DNA of 34,081 bases from Planctomycetota bacterium (GCA_016872635.1 VGZN01000006.1:1-34081), one strand, 5' to 3'. Shown: positions 17,101 to 25,135, numbered from the stretch's first letter. The notes: generated by a model from the sequence alone, not told the origin. Translations and numbers: made by a program.

Positions 17101-18435
17101 AGTGATCGATTCAACTCTCTCGTTTGGTGATGCCACCAATCCGTTGCTTGAAGGATTTTTCGAAGGTTCAGCCTCGGCCGTGATCCGTCCGTGTTCCAAT
17201 AGCCAATCATGGACCGCAGAGGTGCGGATCAAATTGGTAAATGCCTCCACGGTTTCGTCGATCAAATACTCTTCGATCGATTTCAAAACCTTCATCGGAG
17301 GTGTATTTCGGACCGGGATTCCTGGGCCATACCGCAACGGAACTCCGGAACGGGCTAGGGACTCTTGCAACGATGGAACCAAACTTACATCAGGGACACC
17401 TACCGTGATATCGGCAGGGCTGCGCGTCGACCCCAGTGCTGCGAGTTGGATGGCTAATTCGTCCGCTGCATCGCTTATGGTCGTACGTACGTGAATCTGT
17501 TCTTCGGAGATCGGGATCTCAAGATTCTGCCAACACTCCGACCGCAAGGTTCCGTCCCGATCGAACCCCTCTGCATACGACTCCGGCGCTCCGACCAACG
17601 CTTTAACATTCGGAGCTATCGCTGCCAAAAAACGCCGTTGTGCTTGGTTCAAATCAACCGTACCGATCAATACAACCTCATGATCAATCCCGGTGACTTC
17701 GCCGTGAGCGAGCGCGTATCGGCGTGCCGATTGAACATCCCATAGCCCTGCTTCGTGAAGCACATCGAGATAGCGTCGCTGCAACCTGGAGAGGACTTGC
17801 CAACGCGATTCCTCGGCCGTTCCCGCGAGAGCGATTGAGACATCATGGAAATCGACCAGGTCCGAGGCCAACTCGCGATGCAACCCCGATAGTAGTCTCG
17901 CCAAATCCATCCACGTGGCCAAATGATCATTGGCTGGTACTTCGAAGAGCAGCGGTTGCAGTTCGGAGGCTGGTGTCGCTCGCAGCACACGCACCCAAGC
18001 CATGGTCTGAGTCAATTCCGAGGCAAAAGGCAATTTCGCTTGATACAACTCCTCGGGGAGTTTTCCCAGAGTAAGAAATCGAGGTGGCCGCAGGACAACG
18101 CATTCTTGCGACCCTTTCTCAGCCAACAAAACCTGTAATCGTCTGCCGGCCAAAGAGCCAGGGAGGACGACCAGCATTCGATCGAGATCCCAATTCGTCC
18201 CTCGCCGATAGTGCTTGAACAAATACTCCACGGCGGCGTGCAGGATCGGTTGGTCCCAACCTAAAAATTCGAGCTGGATCGATTTTTGCAAATCGAAGAG
18301 CGGGCGTTGATCTCGGAGTGTTTTCTTGCCAGTGGACATCAATGAATCCGGTGCGTGATTGTCGAAAATGGTTGCTCGGTCTGAGATCTCCCCAACGTAC
18401 ACCTCTTGGTTGACACGTTTGGTCAACCGCCCCAT
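14077..18435 (-). CDS. addB: AddB-type nuclease fused in frame to the N-terminal part of AddA-type helicase
   Basis: The 1452-residue frame has two parts. Residues about 50-1020 resemble AddB: an early FLGWDQPILHAAVEYL segment, VVLPGSLAGRRLQVLL where helicase motif I would be (no GKT), and a nuclease domain with ECPYRFYL (Cys738) and VWDYKTG (about 884-890). The C-x2-C-x5-C iron-sulphur cysteines of Bacillus AddB are not seen after the nuclease domain. Residues 1074-1452 restart like a typical AddA N-terminus, MILASAGTGKT, with Walker A Lys1083 and Thr1084, then TTFTRKAAGEI (motif Ia) and the start of motif II (VDHLLLD), where the frame breaks. Between them is a Pro/acidic linker with no stop. 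The ATG at 18435 overlaps the upstream helicase stop by 13 bases; ATG at 18339 is an alternative start closer to family length. The enzyme type processes double-strand breaks for RecA. Confidence 0.85.
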   Translation of the reverse strand: MGRLTKRVNQEVYVGEISDRATIFDNHAPDSLMSTGKKTLRDQRPLFDLQKSIQLEFLGWDQPILHAAVEYLFKHYRRGTNWDLDRMLVVLPGSLAGRRLQVLLAEKGSQECVVLRPPRFLTLGKLPEELYQAKLPFASELTQTMAWVRVLRATPASELQPLLFEVPANDHLATWMDLARLLSGLHRELASDLVDFHDVSIALAGTAEESRWQVLSRLQRRYLDVLHEAGLWDVQSARRYALAHGEVTGIDHEVVLIGTVDLNQAQRRFLAAIAPNVKALVGAPESYAEGFDRDGTLRSECWQNLEIPISEEQIHVRTTISDAADELAIQLAALGSTRSPADITVGVPDVSLVPSLQESLARSGVPLRYGPGIPVRNTPPMKVLKSIEEYLIDETVEAFTNLIRTSAVHDWLLEHGRITAEAEPSKNPSSNGLVASPNERVESITQPMPPRFLAAIDGYLAATLLRSVNVPEWPQARGRAEFVATVEALDAWLKPLRDGKRRLSQWAEPWRQIFIELYGHSTVDRDQPDGNLVFRGCRAINEVLDRLAAVPSALDTEIDLAECLGWIHQQLHSVQIPPLVDDRAIEMIGWLELSLDDRPVLMLTGMHDGVLPESVNSDAFLPNRLRSELGLIDNARRYARDAYVMLTLLHTREHLEFIMNRLSSDGDSLTPSRLMMTVPTEKLARRVSMLISDPEPSSVIVEGWKSRRGQSNVPIPKPDPARRIHDMAVTDFKKYSECPYRFYLRKIERATTTNHLPLELDGGGFGDLVHKVLEGLIASDVATSIDPKVISDWLNEELVRVARRMFGSLQPPALVIQIEQAKLRFEEFAIHQANHARDGWEIKYIEHTVERGQGIKWDLPAGIMEIHGRIDRIDYKKETGEYAVWDYKTGDTTDEPRKNHLASDGTWQDWQLPLYGKLISTLQIEDLSKVRFGYILLPKNAKQTRFITADFTLEEHAAAIQSAEAIASRVLEGAFWPPSNKILLDWDDYKGIVQRTVVRPWSWDLEEKLNAELGEQTESDTPAIESCQDSRIDVPHQPTERPHLPRICPVLKRSSVEPVLAEGIPPAEWFHPSMILASAGTGKTYQLASRAIRLLFTDQPLDSILATTFTRKAAGEILHRVLSWLADGCETEEGFRRLCEILEPMTITHDTARYQLSRLCSHLHRFRVSTLDSFYSQLAKSFALELKLPPGWTLIDPVQEEQINREAITRMFDSIEYRHLRSLISQLSKGEAVRGVRAEIESVVADAYELYRQAPQEAWTRMHVPSAPSEERVNAALQVLECTPMVNNQQTKGKDKLRIQFLESDWEGFLTSTLALACLEDEATYYNKPVSAPMRDAVRVLSGYALTSALTYRRLQNEAAYQVLVEFDRCLKEIKQARRMVTFSDVAERLSQWMRATVEANRSKEDQNNEQPSSDNKPDMRSISHRMDCSVDHLLLDCAMGNRQTLRRGDRR

Positions 18436-20327
18436 TCCCAGATGGAATGGTAGGCTCCGATCGCTTCAAAATAGGCGATCAGGCTGGCATAAAATTCGTG
18501 TCGAGCCAGCGTCGCTCCGTCACCGATCATGACCAGCTTTCGTTTGGCTCGGGTCATCGCGACGTTCATCCGTCGCTCGTCCCCGAGGAAGCCGATTTCC
18601 CCGACGTCATTGGAACGGACCAGGGTGATCAAAACGGCCTCTTTTTCACGACCTTGGAACCCATCTACGGTATCTATTTCCACGTCTCGGTGCCGACAAC
18701 GATCGCGTAGCCATCGGACTTGTGCCGAGTACGGAGCGATCACCGCGATCGCGTCAGGCGAGATGCCTTGTTCGATGAAGCCTTCGACCTGTTCGAGGAC
18801 CCACATCCCCTCTTTGGGATTGAATTTGCTTTCCCCTTCAGGATCGATTGCTTCATCCCAACTAGCGCCTGCGGTGTCGACAAACGTGATGGGAGTTTCT
18901 GGGAACAGGATAGAGATTCCGGGCGAGAGGTCGGTCAGCATATGGGACGCAACGCTATCGTGAGCGCTCAAACGATCCTTGTAGAATCGAGTGGACGGGA
19001 ATCGCATGATTTGTTCGTGCATGCGGTACTGCACCTGCAATCCTGCGGTGACCAAATCTCCTCGCGATTGGACCAAACGTTCCATCATGCTCGTTGCAAA
19101 TCCCAACTGGGCAGCTTGATGGGAGAGTACGGTTGGTGGGAGTTGGCAATGATCACCGGCGAGGATCAGCCGTTCGGTCCGTAGCACAACAGGCCAATAT
19201 CCAGGTTCGGTGCTTTGGCATGCTTCGTCGATCACTCCTAGTGAGAAGGTACGATCTCCGAGGACTTCGGGGTCGTAATTGGTAGTCGCGCAGATCACGT
19301 CGGCCCGATCGAGGATGGAAGCGACGATCTGTTTCTCGTAAGCCTTCGCATCCTCTCTCAATCGCCTCGCTTCATACCGCAGCTCCTCGCGAGCACCAGC
19401 AGCTGGTTTCCCTCGGGTCCATTTGCCGGATTTCGCCATCAAGGTTTCCGCCTCCTTGTGCATTTGTCGCACGAGCTTCATGGCGGGATCGGAATCGGCG
19501 AGCGAATCCAGGGTATGGTGTTGCAGCAATTCATGCACGCGAGCCGGGTGCCCGATGCGGACAGCGTGGACTCCTAAGCCGATCAGTTTCTCGAGCAAAT
19601 TATCAACACCGGTGTTGCTCGGCGCACAAGCGAGCACGCGCTCATCTCGCAAGACGGCTTGTCGGATCAATTCTGCGACCGTGGTGGTTTTGCCGGTCCC
19701 AGGTGGCCCATGGATGATCGCGAAATCCCTTGCGGAGAGACCGAATTGGACTGCATGGATCTGCGAGGCATTCAGATGCTCGACGCCTTGGATCGGTTTT
19801 TGCGGATCGAATTGGGGGAGTCGTTCGCCGAGCAATAGATCGCGCCAATGCGACATGCGTCCTCGCGCTTGTTGGGCTGCAGCCATGGCCGCCAACAGCC
19901 TCGCTCGTGTGACTTCATCGGCGGACAATTCCAGCCGGAAAAAGGTTCCTTCGGGAAGGTCGTCAAAAACCACATCGATGGTTTGAGCATTGCGTGCGGA
20001 AACAATTCCGTTTCCGACATCATCGAGCGAAACTTCATCCGAAGCGACGACAGGTGCCCCTACGCGAAATCGGTTCCATGGTAGGCCCTGGTTCGGATTC
20101 CGTTTCCCAAAGGTGACGATCGCACGTCCACCTAGTCCAGTTCGGTGATCGATGACCACGAGATGCGTCAACGTATCCCCTCGCGATTCCAACGATTGGG
20201 TGTTGGAACCTGCTGAATGTGCGCGTCGGGAACGGCGCAGCGCCATCCTTGCACGTTCCGCGTCTGATTCGAGCGCTAACGCCTCGCGCATACGCTCGAA
20301 GTAAGCCTCGGGGTCGCTCCTAGTCAT
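18423..20327 (-). CDS. SF1B DNA/RNA helicase, IGHMBP2 (SMUBP-2)/Dna2/Upf1-like
   Basis: This 634-residue protein carries the full Upf1-like helicase set: Walker A GPPGTGKTTT (about residues 207-216), motif Ia ACAPSNTGVDNL, motif II VIDEACQ (about 365-371), motif III LILAGDHCQLPPTV, QYRMHEQI (motif IV region), motif V IDTVDGFQGREKEAVLI, and motif VI NVAMTRAKRKL near the C-terminus. The N-terminal 180 residues include a beta-rich region (THLVVIDHRTGLGGRAIVTF) that resembles the 1B/OB-like barrel of IGHMBP2. Such enzymes move 5'-to-3' on DNA or RNA; the bacterial members are poorly characterised. The start overlaps the MFS gene stop by 8 bases (20320-20327) and its stop overlaps the AddB-like start by 13 bases, so it sits in a tightly coupled run with the break-repair genes. 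Confidence 0.92.
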   Translation of the reverse strand: MTRSDPEAYFERMREALALESDAERARMALRRSRRAHSAGSNTQSLESRGDTLTHLVVIDHRTGLGGRAIVTFGKRNPNQGLPWNRFRVGAPVVASDEVSLDDVGNGIVSARNAQTIDVVFDDLPEGTFFRLELSADEVTRARLLAAMAAAQQARGRMSHWRDLLLGERLPQFDPQKPIQGVEHLNASQIHAVQFGLSARDFAIIHGPPGTGKTTTVAELIRQAVLRDERVLACAPSNTGVDNLLEKLIGLGVHAVRIGHPARVHELLQHHTLDSLADSDPAMKLVRQMHKEAETLMAKSGKWTRGKPAAGAREELRYEARRLREDAKAYEKQIVASILDRADVICATTNYDPEVLGDRTFSLGVIDEACQSTEPGYWPVVLRTERLILAGDHCQLPPTVLSHQAAQLGFATSMMERLVQSRGDLVTAGLQVQYRMHEQIMRFPSTRFYKDRLSAHDSVASHMLTDLSPGISILFPETPITFVDTAGASWDEAIDPEGESKFNPKEGMWVLEQVEGFIEQGISPDAIAVIAPYSAQVRWLRDRCRHRDVEIDTVDGFQGREKEAVLITLVRSNDVGEIGFLGDERRMNVAMTRAKRKLVMIGDGATLARHEFYASLIAYFEAIGAYHSIWEWGG

Positions 20328-21672
20328 TCGGCAACCGATAAAACAGGACCAGTGGCAACAGGAGCAGCGACATCATCCAGAACACCGAGGAAACAGGCCA
20401 TCCCAGTCCTGAGGAAATCTCGACAAACAACTGGTACAGAGGACCAGCTAGGAGGATACCAACAAAGTTGGCGAAGTTCATGGTCGCGATCATTCGGCCT
20501 TTGATCTCTGCGGGCGGGCGTTGCTGCAGGAAAACCTGGAGGGGGATTACAAATACGGCAGCACCTATCCCAGCGAGGATCAGGAATAGCAACGTACCGA
20601 CATAGCCGAGCATCGGCTTCCCGCCAGGAAGCCAGAGTCCCAGGATAATCATGGATGCGATCATGATGAGTAGTCCTAATCGCACTTGCGTGGCCGCCTT
20701 CATTTGCTTGAGCACAAGATTGGCGCACACCGCTCCGATGATGATTCCTATCGCCAAACCGCCGGTCAATACGCTCACCGCACCATCGGATTCCAATTTC
20801 ATTTGAAGCTTTCCCATCGCGTTGACGACGGGCATCACGATGCCTCCGGTGAGCCAGAATACGCTCGACACGACGATTGCAATCAGCAACGGTGTGTCTC
20901 GCTTGAACAACTTGCGAACTTCGTCCGAAGCGACGAAGTCGGCCATCGCGAGCTTGGCGTTAGGCTGAGCGGGAGGCGTTTTCCGAATCATCATCGAAAA
21001 AATAGTCCCGATCACGGCAACTCCGGTGCACACCAACGAGCCGATCCATAAACGACTGAAGTCTTCGGTCCCATCGGGATTCTTGATGACCAACAGATCC
21101 TTGATGACTCCGGCGAGAACCACTCCGAGGATGATCGCGAGGAAGGTCGACATGAGGATCAAGCCGTTGGCTCGCGGTGCATCTTCTTTCTTGAAAAGTT
21201 CCGGAAGCACTCCGTACTTGCCAGGCCCGAAAAATGTGCTGTGTACTCCCATCAGGAAGAGTACACTCCAAGTACCCCAATCACCAAGATCCCCATAAAA
21301 GAGGAAAGCAAGGACCGCTAAGAGTGTGATTCCAATCTCGGCGAACTTGCAAATGACGATGATGGAGCTTTTGCTGTATCGGTCCGATAAGAATCCAGCA
21401 TAACTGCTAAGGAGCACGAACGGCAGACTAAAGAGTGCCGTAGCCCAGCCTTGACGATCACCCCCTTTTACGGCCACCGCCACTCCTGGAAGGGCCATCA
21501 ACAGCATCATTTGCTTGTACAGGTTGTCATTGAAGGCACCCAGGAATTGGGTGATTGCCAATCCCCAAAACGATTTGTCCTTCAGCAATTGGCTTTTCTT
21601 GGATTCGCCAGGATTCCCGTGGTAATCGTCTTCGTTGCGGTTAAGGCTATCCGGCGTTTGATTGGAATCCAT
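20320..21672 (-). CDS. MFS transporter, lysophospholipid transporter (LplT)-like
   Basis: The 450-residue protein has about 12 hydrophobic helices and the N-terminal mark SFWGLAITQFLGAFNDNLYKQMML seen in LplT-type major facilitator proteins. LplT flips lysophospholipids to the inner leaflet so that they can be reacylated. I chose the ATG at 21672, which has AGGA upstream on its strand; an ATG at 21708 would add twelve residues. The first 30 or so residues are a polar leader (DSNQTPDSLNRNEDDYHG) before helix one. It follows the Aas-like gene after about 50 bases and overlaps the helicase start, and the pairing with an acyl-activating enzyme supports a lysophospholipid role. No PlsC domain is fused to it. 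Confidence 0.85.
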   Translation of the reverse strand: MDSNQTPDSLNRNEDDYHGNPGESKKSQLLKDKSFWGLAITQFLGAFNDNLYKQMMLLMALPGVAVAVKGGDRQGWATALFSLPFVLLSSYAGFLSDRYSKSSIIVICKFAEIGITLLAVLAFLFYGDLGDWGTWSVLFLMGVHSTFFGPGKYGVLPELFKKEDAPRANGLILMSTFLAIILGVVLAGVIKDLLVIKNPDGTEDFSRLWIGSLVCTGVAVIGTIFSMMIRKTPPAQPNAKLAMADFVASDEVRKLFKRDTPLLIAIVVSSVFWLTGGIVMPVVNAMGKLQMKLESDGAVSVLTGGLAIGIIIGAVCANLVLKQMKAATQVRLGLLIMIASMIILGLWLPGGKPMLGYVGTLLFLILAGIGAAVFVIPLQVFLQQRPPAEIKGRMIATMNFANFVGILLAGPLYQLFVEISSGLGWPVSSVFWMMSLLLLPLVLFYRLPND

Positions 21673-21722
21673 GAATGTTTCCTGTGCCTGTCCTGTCGAT
21701 CCTAGCAAGATCCTAGCGTGGA

Positions 21723-23357
21723 CTATTGAAGTCCGGTTTTCTCGAGCGCGAGTTTCTTGAGTCCGCGTAAATCCAATTTGCCGGTCCCAAGGATCGGAAT
21801 TGCGTCGACTTGGATGAAGCTGTCTGCGGATGGAATGTAAATCGCCGGATGGCCGGCGGCGATCAAGCGTTTGACCAAGTCCGCCGGTTCGATGCCATTG
21901 AGATTGGTGTAGAGAACGATCAGACGCTCCCCTTTTTTCTCGTCGGGGACACCGCTCACCGCAACGGTCATTGTTTCTTCGTTACCACCTACGAGCGCCG
22001 TAATTTCCTCTTCGACTTGGATGTGTGGAACCATCTCACCGCCGATCTTCGAGAACCGGCTTTCCCGACCCGTGATGTAAATGAATCCATCGGAATCGAC
22101 ATGCCCGACATCGCCCGAGATGTACCACTCGCCGTTCATAACTTTAGCGGTAAGTTCTGGCTGGTTGAGGTAACCATGCATGACGTTAGGACCTGCGAAC
22201 TCAAGCATACCTGTTTCGTCAGGGCCCAGTACGTGCCCATCTTCGAGCGAGACGGTACGGACACGGACGCCCGGAATTGGACGGCCTACAGATCCTTCGC
22301 GCGTCCCTTTTTTGGCTTCAGGGGTAAGGGCTCGGTTCGGGGGAACATTCACCGCGACGACAGGACTTAATTCGGTAGCACCGTATCCTTCGATCGGTCG
22401 AACGCCGAATCGTTCTTGGAATGCATCGGCGAGTGGAATCGGCATCTTTTCGGCGCCGACCACCACAACTTCGACGGTCTTGAATTGCTCCGGCTCGATC
22501 CGTTTGAGGAATCCTCGCAAGAAGGTCGGTGTCCCGAGGACCACCGTCGATTTGCTAGCCTCGATCAACTTAGCGATCTGCTTAGGTTCGAGTGGGTTGT
22601 AATGGAAAGCTCCCGATGCTGGAGTGGTTGCGGCTCCCCAAAGGGTTACGGTAAAGCCAAAAGAATGGAAGAACGGGAGGATACCGAGGAAGCAATCCGA
22701 GTCCTTGACCCCGATGATCGTGTCAAAGCCTTGGACATTTGACGCAATGTTGTTGAGGGTCAATGGAACACCTTTGGGAACTCCAGTTGAACCCGAAGTG
22801 AAGATGATGGTCAAGCAATCATCGGGCTTGTTTTTACTCAACTTAAACGTCGAAGCCAAGAAGGACTCCGGCAGGAACTTGGTCTGAAGGTAGGCCAGGA
22901 TTTTGTCGGAGTTTCTCGCTTTACTTGCCAAGTCCTCCATGTACACGATCTCTGCATCGAGTTTCATGGAGAGCTTGTCCATCACTTTGCGGCTAGTGAG
23001 AACGTGCTTGATTCTCGCTTGTTCTATGCAGCGATTCACGATCGACTCAGAGACCGTGTAGTTCAGGTTCACGGCGACTTTGCGAGACAATGCGAGGGCC
23101 ATGTTCACGACAAATGCGGCTGCGGTCGGCGGAAGCAAGACACCGACATTCGTTTCGTTCGCAGATAGGACTTCTCGGTCTAAGATTCGCTTGAGAGCCA
23201 GTGTGCGAAGCAACAAATCGTTGCCGCTCATCCGCGTACCCGCAGAGTCGTAGATTTTGATACCGCTTCCTTTTTCACGGCAGCGGCGGATAAACAATCG
23301 AGGCAGGTTCCAATCCCATTGAATTGGAGTTTGGCTAGAATTGGCTTGAGCGGTCAT
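21723..23357 (-). CDS. AMP-dependent acyl-activating enzyme, Aas C-terminal-like
   Basis: This ANL-superfamily enzyme (544 residues from ATG 23357) has the phosphate-binding loop TIIFTSGSTGVPKGVPLT, a GYGATELSPVV adenine-binding segment, and YISGDVGHVDSDGFIYITGRESRFSKIGGEMV with the family Asp and Arg, plus the late GTGKLDLRG with its catalytic-type Lys. The RFSKIGGEMV hinge resembles E. coli Aas, the 2-acylglycerophosphoethanolamine acyltransferase/acyl-ACP synthetase. Unlike Aas it has no N-terminal PlsC acyltransferase domain, so it may only load fatty acid onto a carrier, with another protein doing the transfer. Upstream in-frame ATGs at 23390 and 23477 would add an unremarkable leader. 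It is followed by the LplT-like transporter, a pairing also seen in lplT-aas operons. Confidence 0.85.
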   Translation of the reverse strand: MTAQANSSQTPIQWDWNLPRLFIRRCREKGSGIKIYDSAGTRMSGNDLLLRTLALKRILDREVLSANETNVGVLLPPTAAAFVVNMALALSRKVAVNLNYTVSESIVNRCIEQARIKHVLTSRKVMDKLSMKLDAEIVYMEDLASKARNSDKILAYLQTKFLPESFLASTFKLSKNKPDDCLTIIFTSGSTGVPKGVPLTLNNIASNVQGFDTIIGVKDSDCFLGILPFFHSFGFTVTLWGAATTPASGAFHYNPLEPKQIAKLIEASKSTVVLGTPTFLRGFLKRIEPEQFKTVEVVVVGAEKMPIPLADAFQERFGVRPIEGYGATELSPVVAVNVPPNRALTPEAKKGTREGSVGRPIPGVRVRTVSLEDGHVLGPDETGMLEFAGPNVMHGYLNQPELTAKVMNGEWYISGDVGHVDSDGFIYITGRESRFSKIGGEMVPHIQVEEEITALVGGNEETMTVAVSGVPDEKKGERLIVLYTNLNGIEPADLVKRLIAAGHPAIYIPSADSFIQVDAIPILGTGKLDLRGLKKLALEKTGLQ

Positions 23358-23511
23358 AGTCGTCGAGGCAAGGGGAGAAGGGGACTTCATTCTCCAGCAT
23401 TCTAACGAAACCGATCGCTTTCGGGTTATCGCCGAGCCATTTTGAGGGAACTGACCGCGATAATACCCGACTGGCACCGATTCACTCGCGCCGAATCCAT
23501 GGGGACGGTTG

Positions 23512-24882
23512 CTATTTCTTCCTTTTGAACTCTTCGGTTAGTTCCGGTACAGGAATCCCTAAAACGCCTCGACCTTCTTGCAGACGGAAGCTGACGTCTT
23601 CGCGGATGTCGTCGTTATCAATTTCCCAGAAGAGTTTCAAATCCTCGGGGGATTTGGGGACATGGGATCGTATCAGCCGCATTCCAACCATGCGGGCTGG
23701 GTCGGTCGTATACCACCACGGGCTCAGGGGCACGTTTGGGTCTTCTTCCTTCCAATCTTCATCGGCCGAACCCATACGAGCTGCTGAGCGCAGTCGTTCC
23801 GGTGGATCTTGCCATCCGCCTCCGCGAACACACCTCATATCTCGAGTTGTCGGTTTATTGATCGCGTCGAGCACGCTGAGCAATTTGCCTTGCTTGTCTC
23901 CAAAACCATCCGAGGTGTATTGATCGACGGTCCATTCCCAGACACTTCCGTGCATGTCGTGCAATCCGAACGCGTTCGGTTTCTTACTACCGACCTTAGG
24001 AGCCCCCTTGGGGGAATTTTCCGAAAAGGCGGCGTGATCACCTAACTGCGATGGATCATCACCGAACGAGTAAGCGGTCTTACTGCCGGCGCGGGCGGCA
24101 TACTCCCATTCGGCTTCCGTGGGAAGGCGATACTGGACCGCAGTAATCCCGCTGAGCCACTTTGTGTATTGCTTGGCGGCGTATTGAGTCATGGTCACTG
24201 CGGGTTGCTGAGGATCATCGCCATACTCGTAGGTGTGGCTAGGCTCGTACAAAGGAGTCGGCACTGTGATTGCATCGCTTTGTGCCAAGTTCTTTGCCTT
24301 GCGGACTCCTTGTCGCGACAGTCGCTTGAAAATGTCATAAGACTTCATGAACGTTTTGTACTCGGCCCAAGTCAGCTCGGTCTTTGCCATCCAGAATGGT
24401 TCCATCTTTACGGTAAACTGGGGGCCTTCGTCCTCAGTCCGTCCCGCTTCCTCAGCAGGGGAGCCCATAACAAACTCCCCAGCGGGGATCGGGATCATCT
24501 CGAAGCGGATATCGGTTGATTCCACGGTCTGGGTGTATGGGACCATGAATGTCCCGTCGGCAAGTTTGACGAACGGACCGTTGGCAGGTTGCTCCCTGCT
24601 GATTCCTAATGGAAGTGAAGCGTTGTTTTCTTGGGCGGCTTCGCTTTGCGACGACGGTTCTCCCGCGTCGGAGGATGTGCTGATCCGCGGTTCACTCGCA
24701 GGGACCCATTGGGATGGAATAAAACCAGAAACGATGGATCCCAATACCACCAATCCTACTTGGTGCAGTTTTGCAAGTTTCGAAATGGTGAAAGGCCCGC
24801 AGTTCCTCGCGCGACATAGTGCAGGAGAGTGGCTGGCAGTGATATCGAGAGGCGACGAGATGCCGGAGGGACTACTTTTCAT
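23512..24882 (-). CDS. Exported SUMF1/FGE-sulfatase-domain protein lacking the catalytic cysteines
   Basis: The 456-residue protein has a hydrophobic segment at about residues 41-57 preceded by a basic region (signal or anchor), then a Ser/Glu-rich linker, then the SUMF1 domain: FEMIPIPAGEFVMGSPAEE, FWMAKTELTWAEYKTFM, PAVTMTQYAAKQYTKWLS, YRLPTEAEWEYAARAGS, FGLHDMHGSVWEWTVDQY and RCVRGGGW. In formylglycine-generating enzymes the GGS(Y/W) segment is followed by two copper-binding cysteines, but here the stretch after GGGWQDPPERLRSAAR has none. So it is unlikely to oxidise sulfatase Cys. The usual terminal GFR is GMRLIRS, followed by about 50 extra residues. SUMF1 domains without the Cys pair occur in many planctomycete binding or regulatory proteins. 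The gene starts divergently from apgM and ends 154 bases before the acyl-activating enzyme. Confidence 0.85.
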   Translation of the reverse strand: MKSSPSGISSPLDITASHSPALCRARNCGPFTISKLAKLHQVGLVVLGSIVSGFIPSQWVPASEPRISTSSDAGEPSSQSEAAQENNASLPLGISREQPANGPFVKLADGTFMVPYTQTVESTDIRFEMIPIPAGEFVMGSPAEEAGRTEDEGPQFTVKMEPFWMAKTELTWAEYKTFMKSYDIFKRLSRQGVRKAKNLAQSDAITVPTPLYEPSHTYEYGDDPQQPAVTMTQYAAKQYTKWLSGITAVQYRLPTEAEWEYAARAGSKTAYSFGDDPSQLGDHAAFSENSPKGAPKVGSKKPNAFGLHDMHGSVWEWTVDQYTSDGFGDKQGKLLSVLDAINKPTTRDMRCVRGGGWQDPPERLRSAARMGSADEDWKEEDPNVPLSPWWYTTDPARMVGMRLIRSHVPKSPEDLKLFWEIDNDDIREDVSFRLQEGRGVLGIPVPELTEEFKRKK

Positions 24883-24909
24883 GGGTTGTTTGGTCGTTGC
24901 CCGGAGAAC

Positions 24910-24922
24910 TGACTGTGAGTCA
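24910..24922. promoter_or_regulatory. Inverted repeat TGACT-GTG-AGTCA, possible operator
   Basis: Arms of five bases with a three-base centre. It lies 28 bases upstream of the SUMF1 gene ATG, where a repressor or activator could act. The arms are short, so chance is possible. Confidence 0.3.
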
Positions 24923-25110
24923 CAATATGTACAACGCTATTCAGAGTAACTGGAAACACGACAACATACCAGGGTCGTAAACCTGTAGTGCGGCACCTTG
25001 GGAGGCACGATTCTTTGTGGAGTGTTTTGGTTGCTATGGTTCGGCGTTGAGATTACGGCTTGTGATTCAACGGGTATTTGATAAATAAAGATCGAGTCGA
25101 CGCCCTTATT

Positions 25111-25135
25111 CGGGGATAGCTCTATAACATCCCCG
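25111..25135 (+). promoter_or_regulatory. Leader hairpin upstream of apgM
   Basis: CGGGGAT (25111-25117) pairs with ATCCCCG (25129-25135) around an 11-base AT-rich loop containing TATAAC. The hairpin ends about 55 bases before the apgM ATG. It may be part of the 5' UTR, or the TATAAC may be a -10 element sitting in its loop. Confidence 0.3.

Noticed and set aside
11964-18435. Two ordinary adjacent AddB and AddA subunit genes
   Set aside because: Walker A of AddA is encoded in the upstream frame, not at the start of the second gene, so the gene boundary does not match the subunit boundary.
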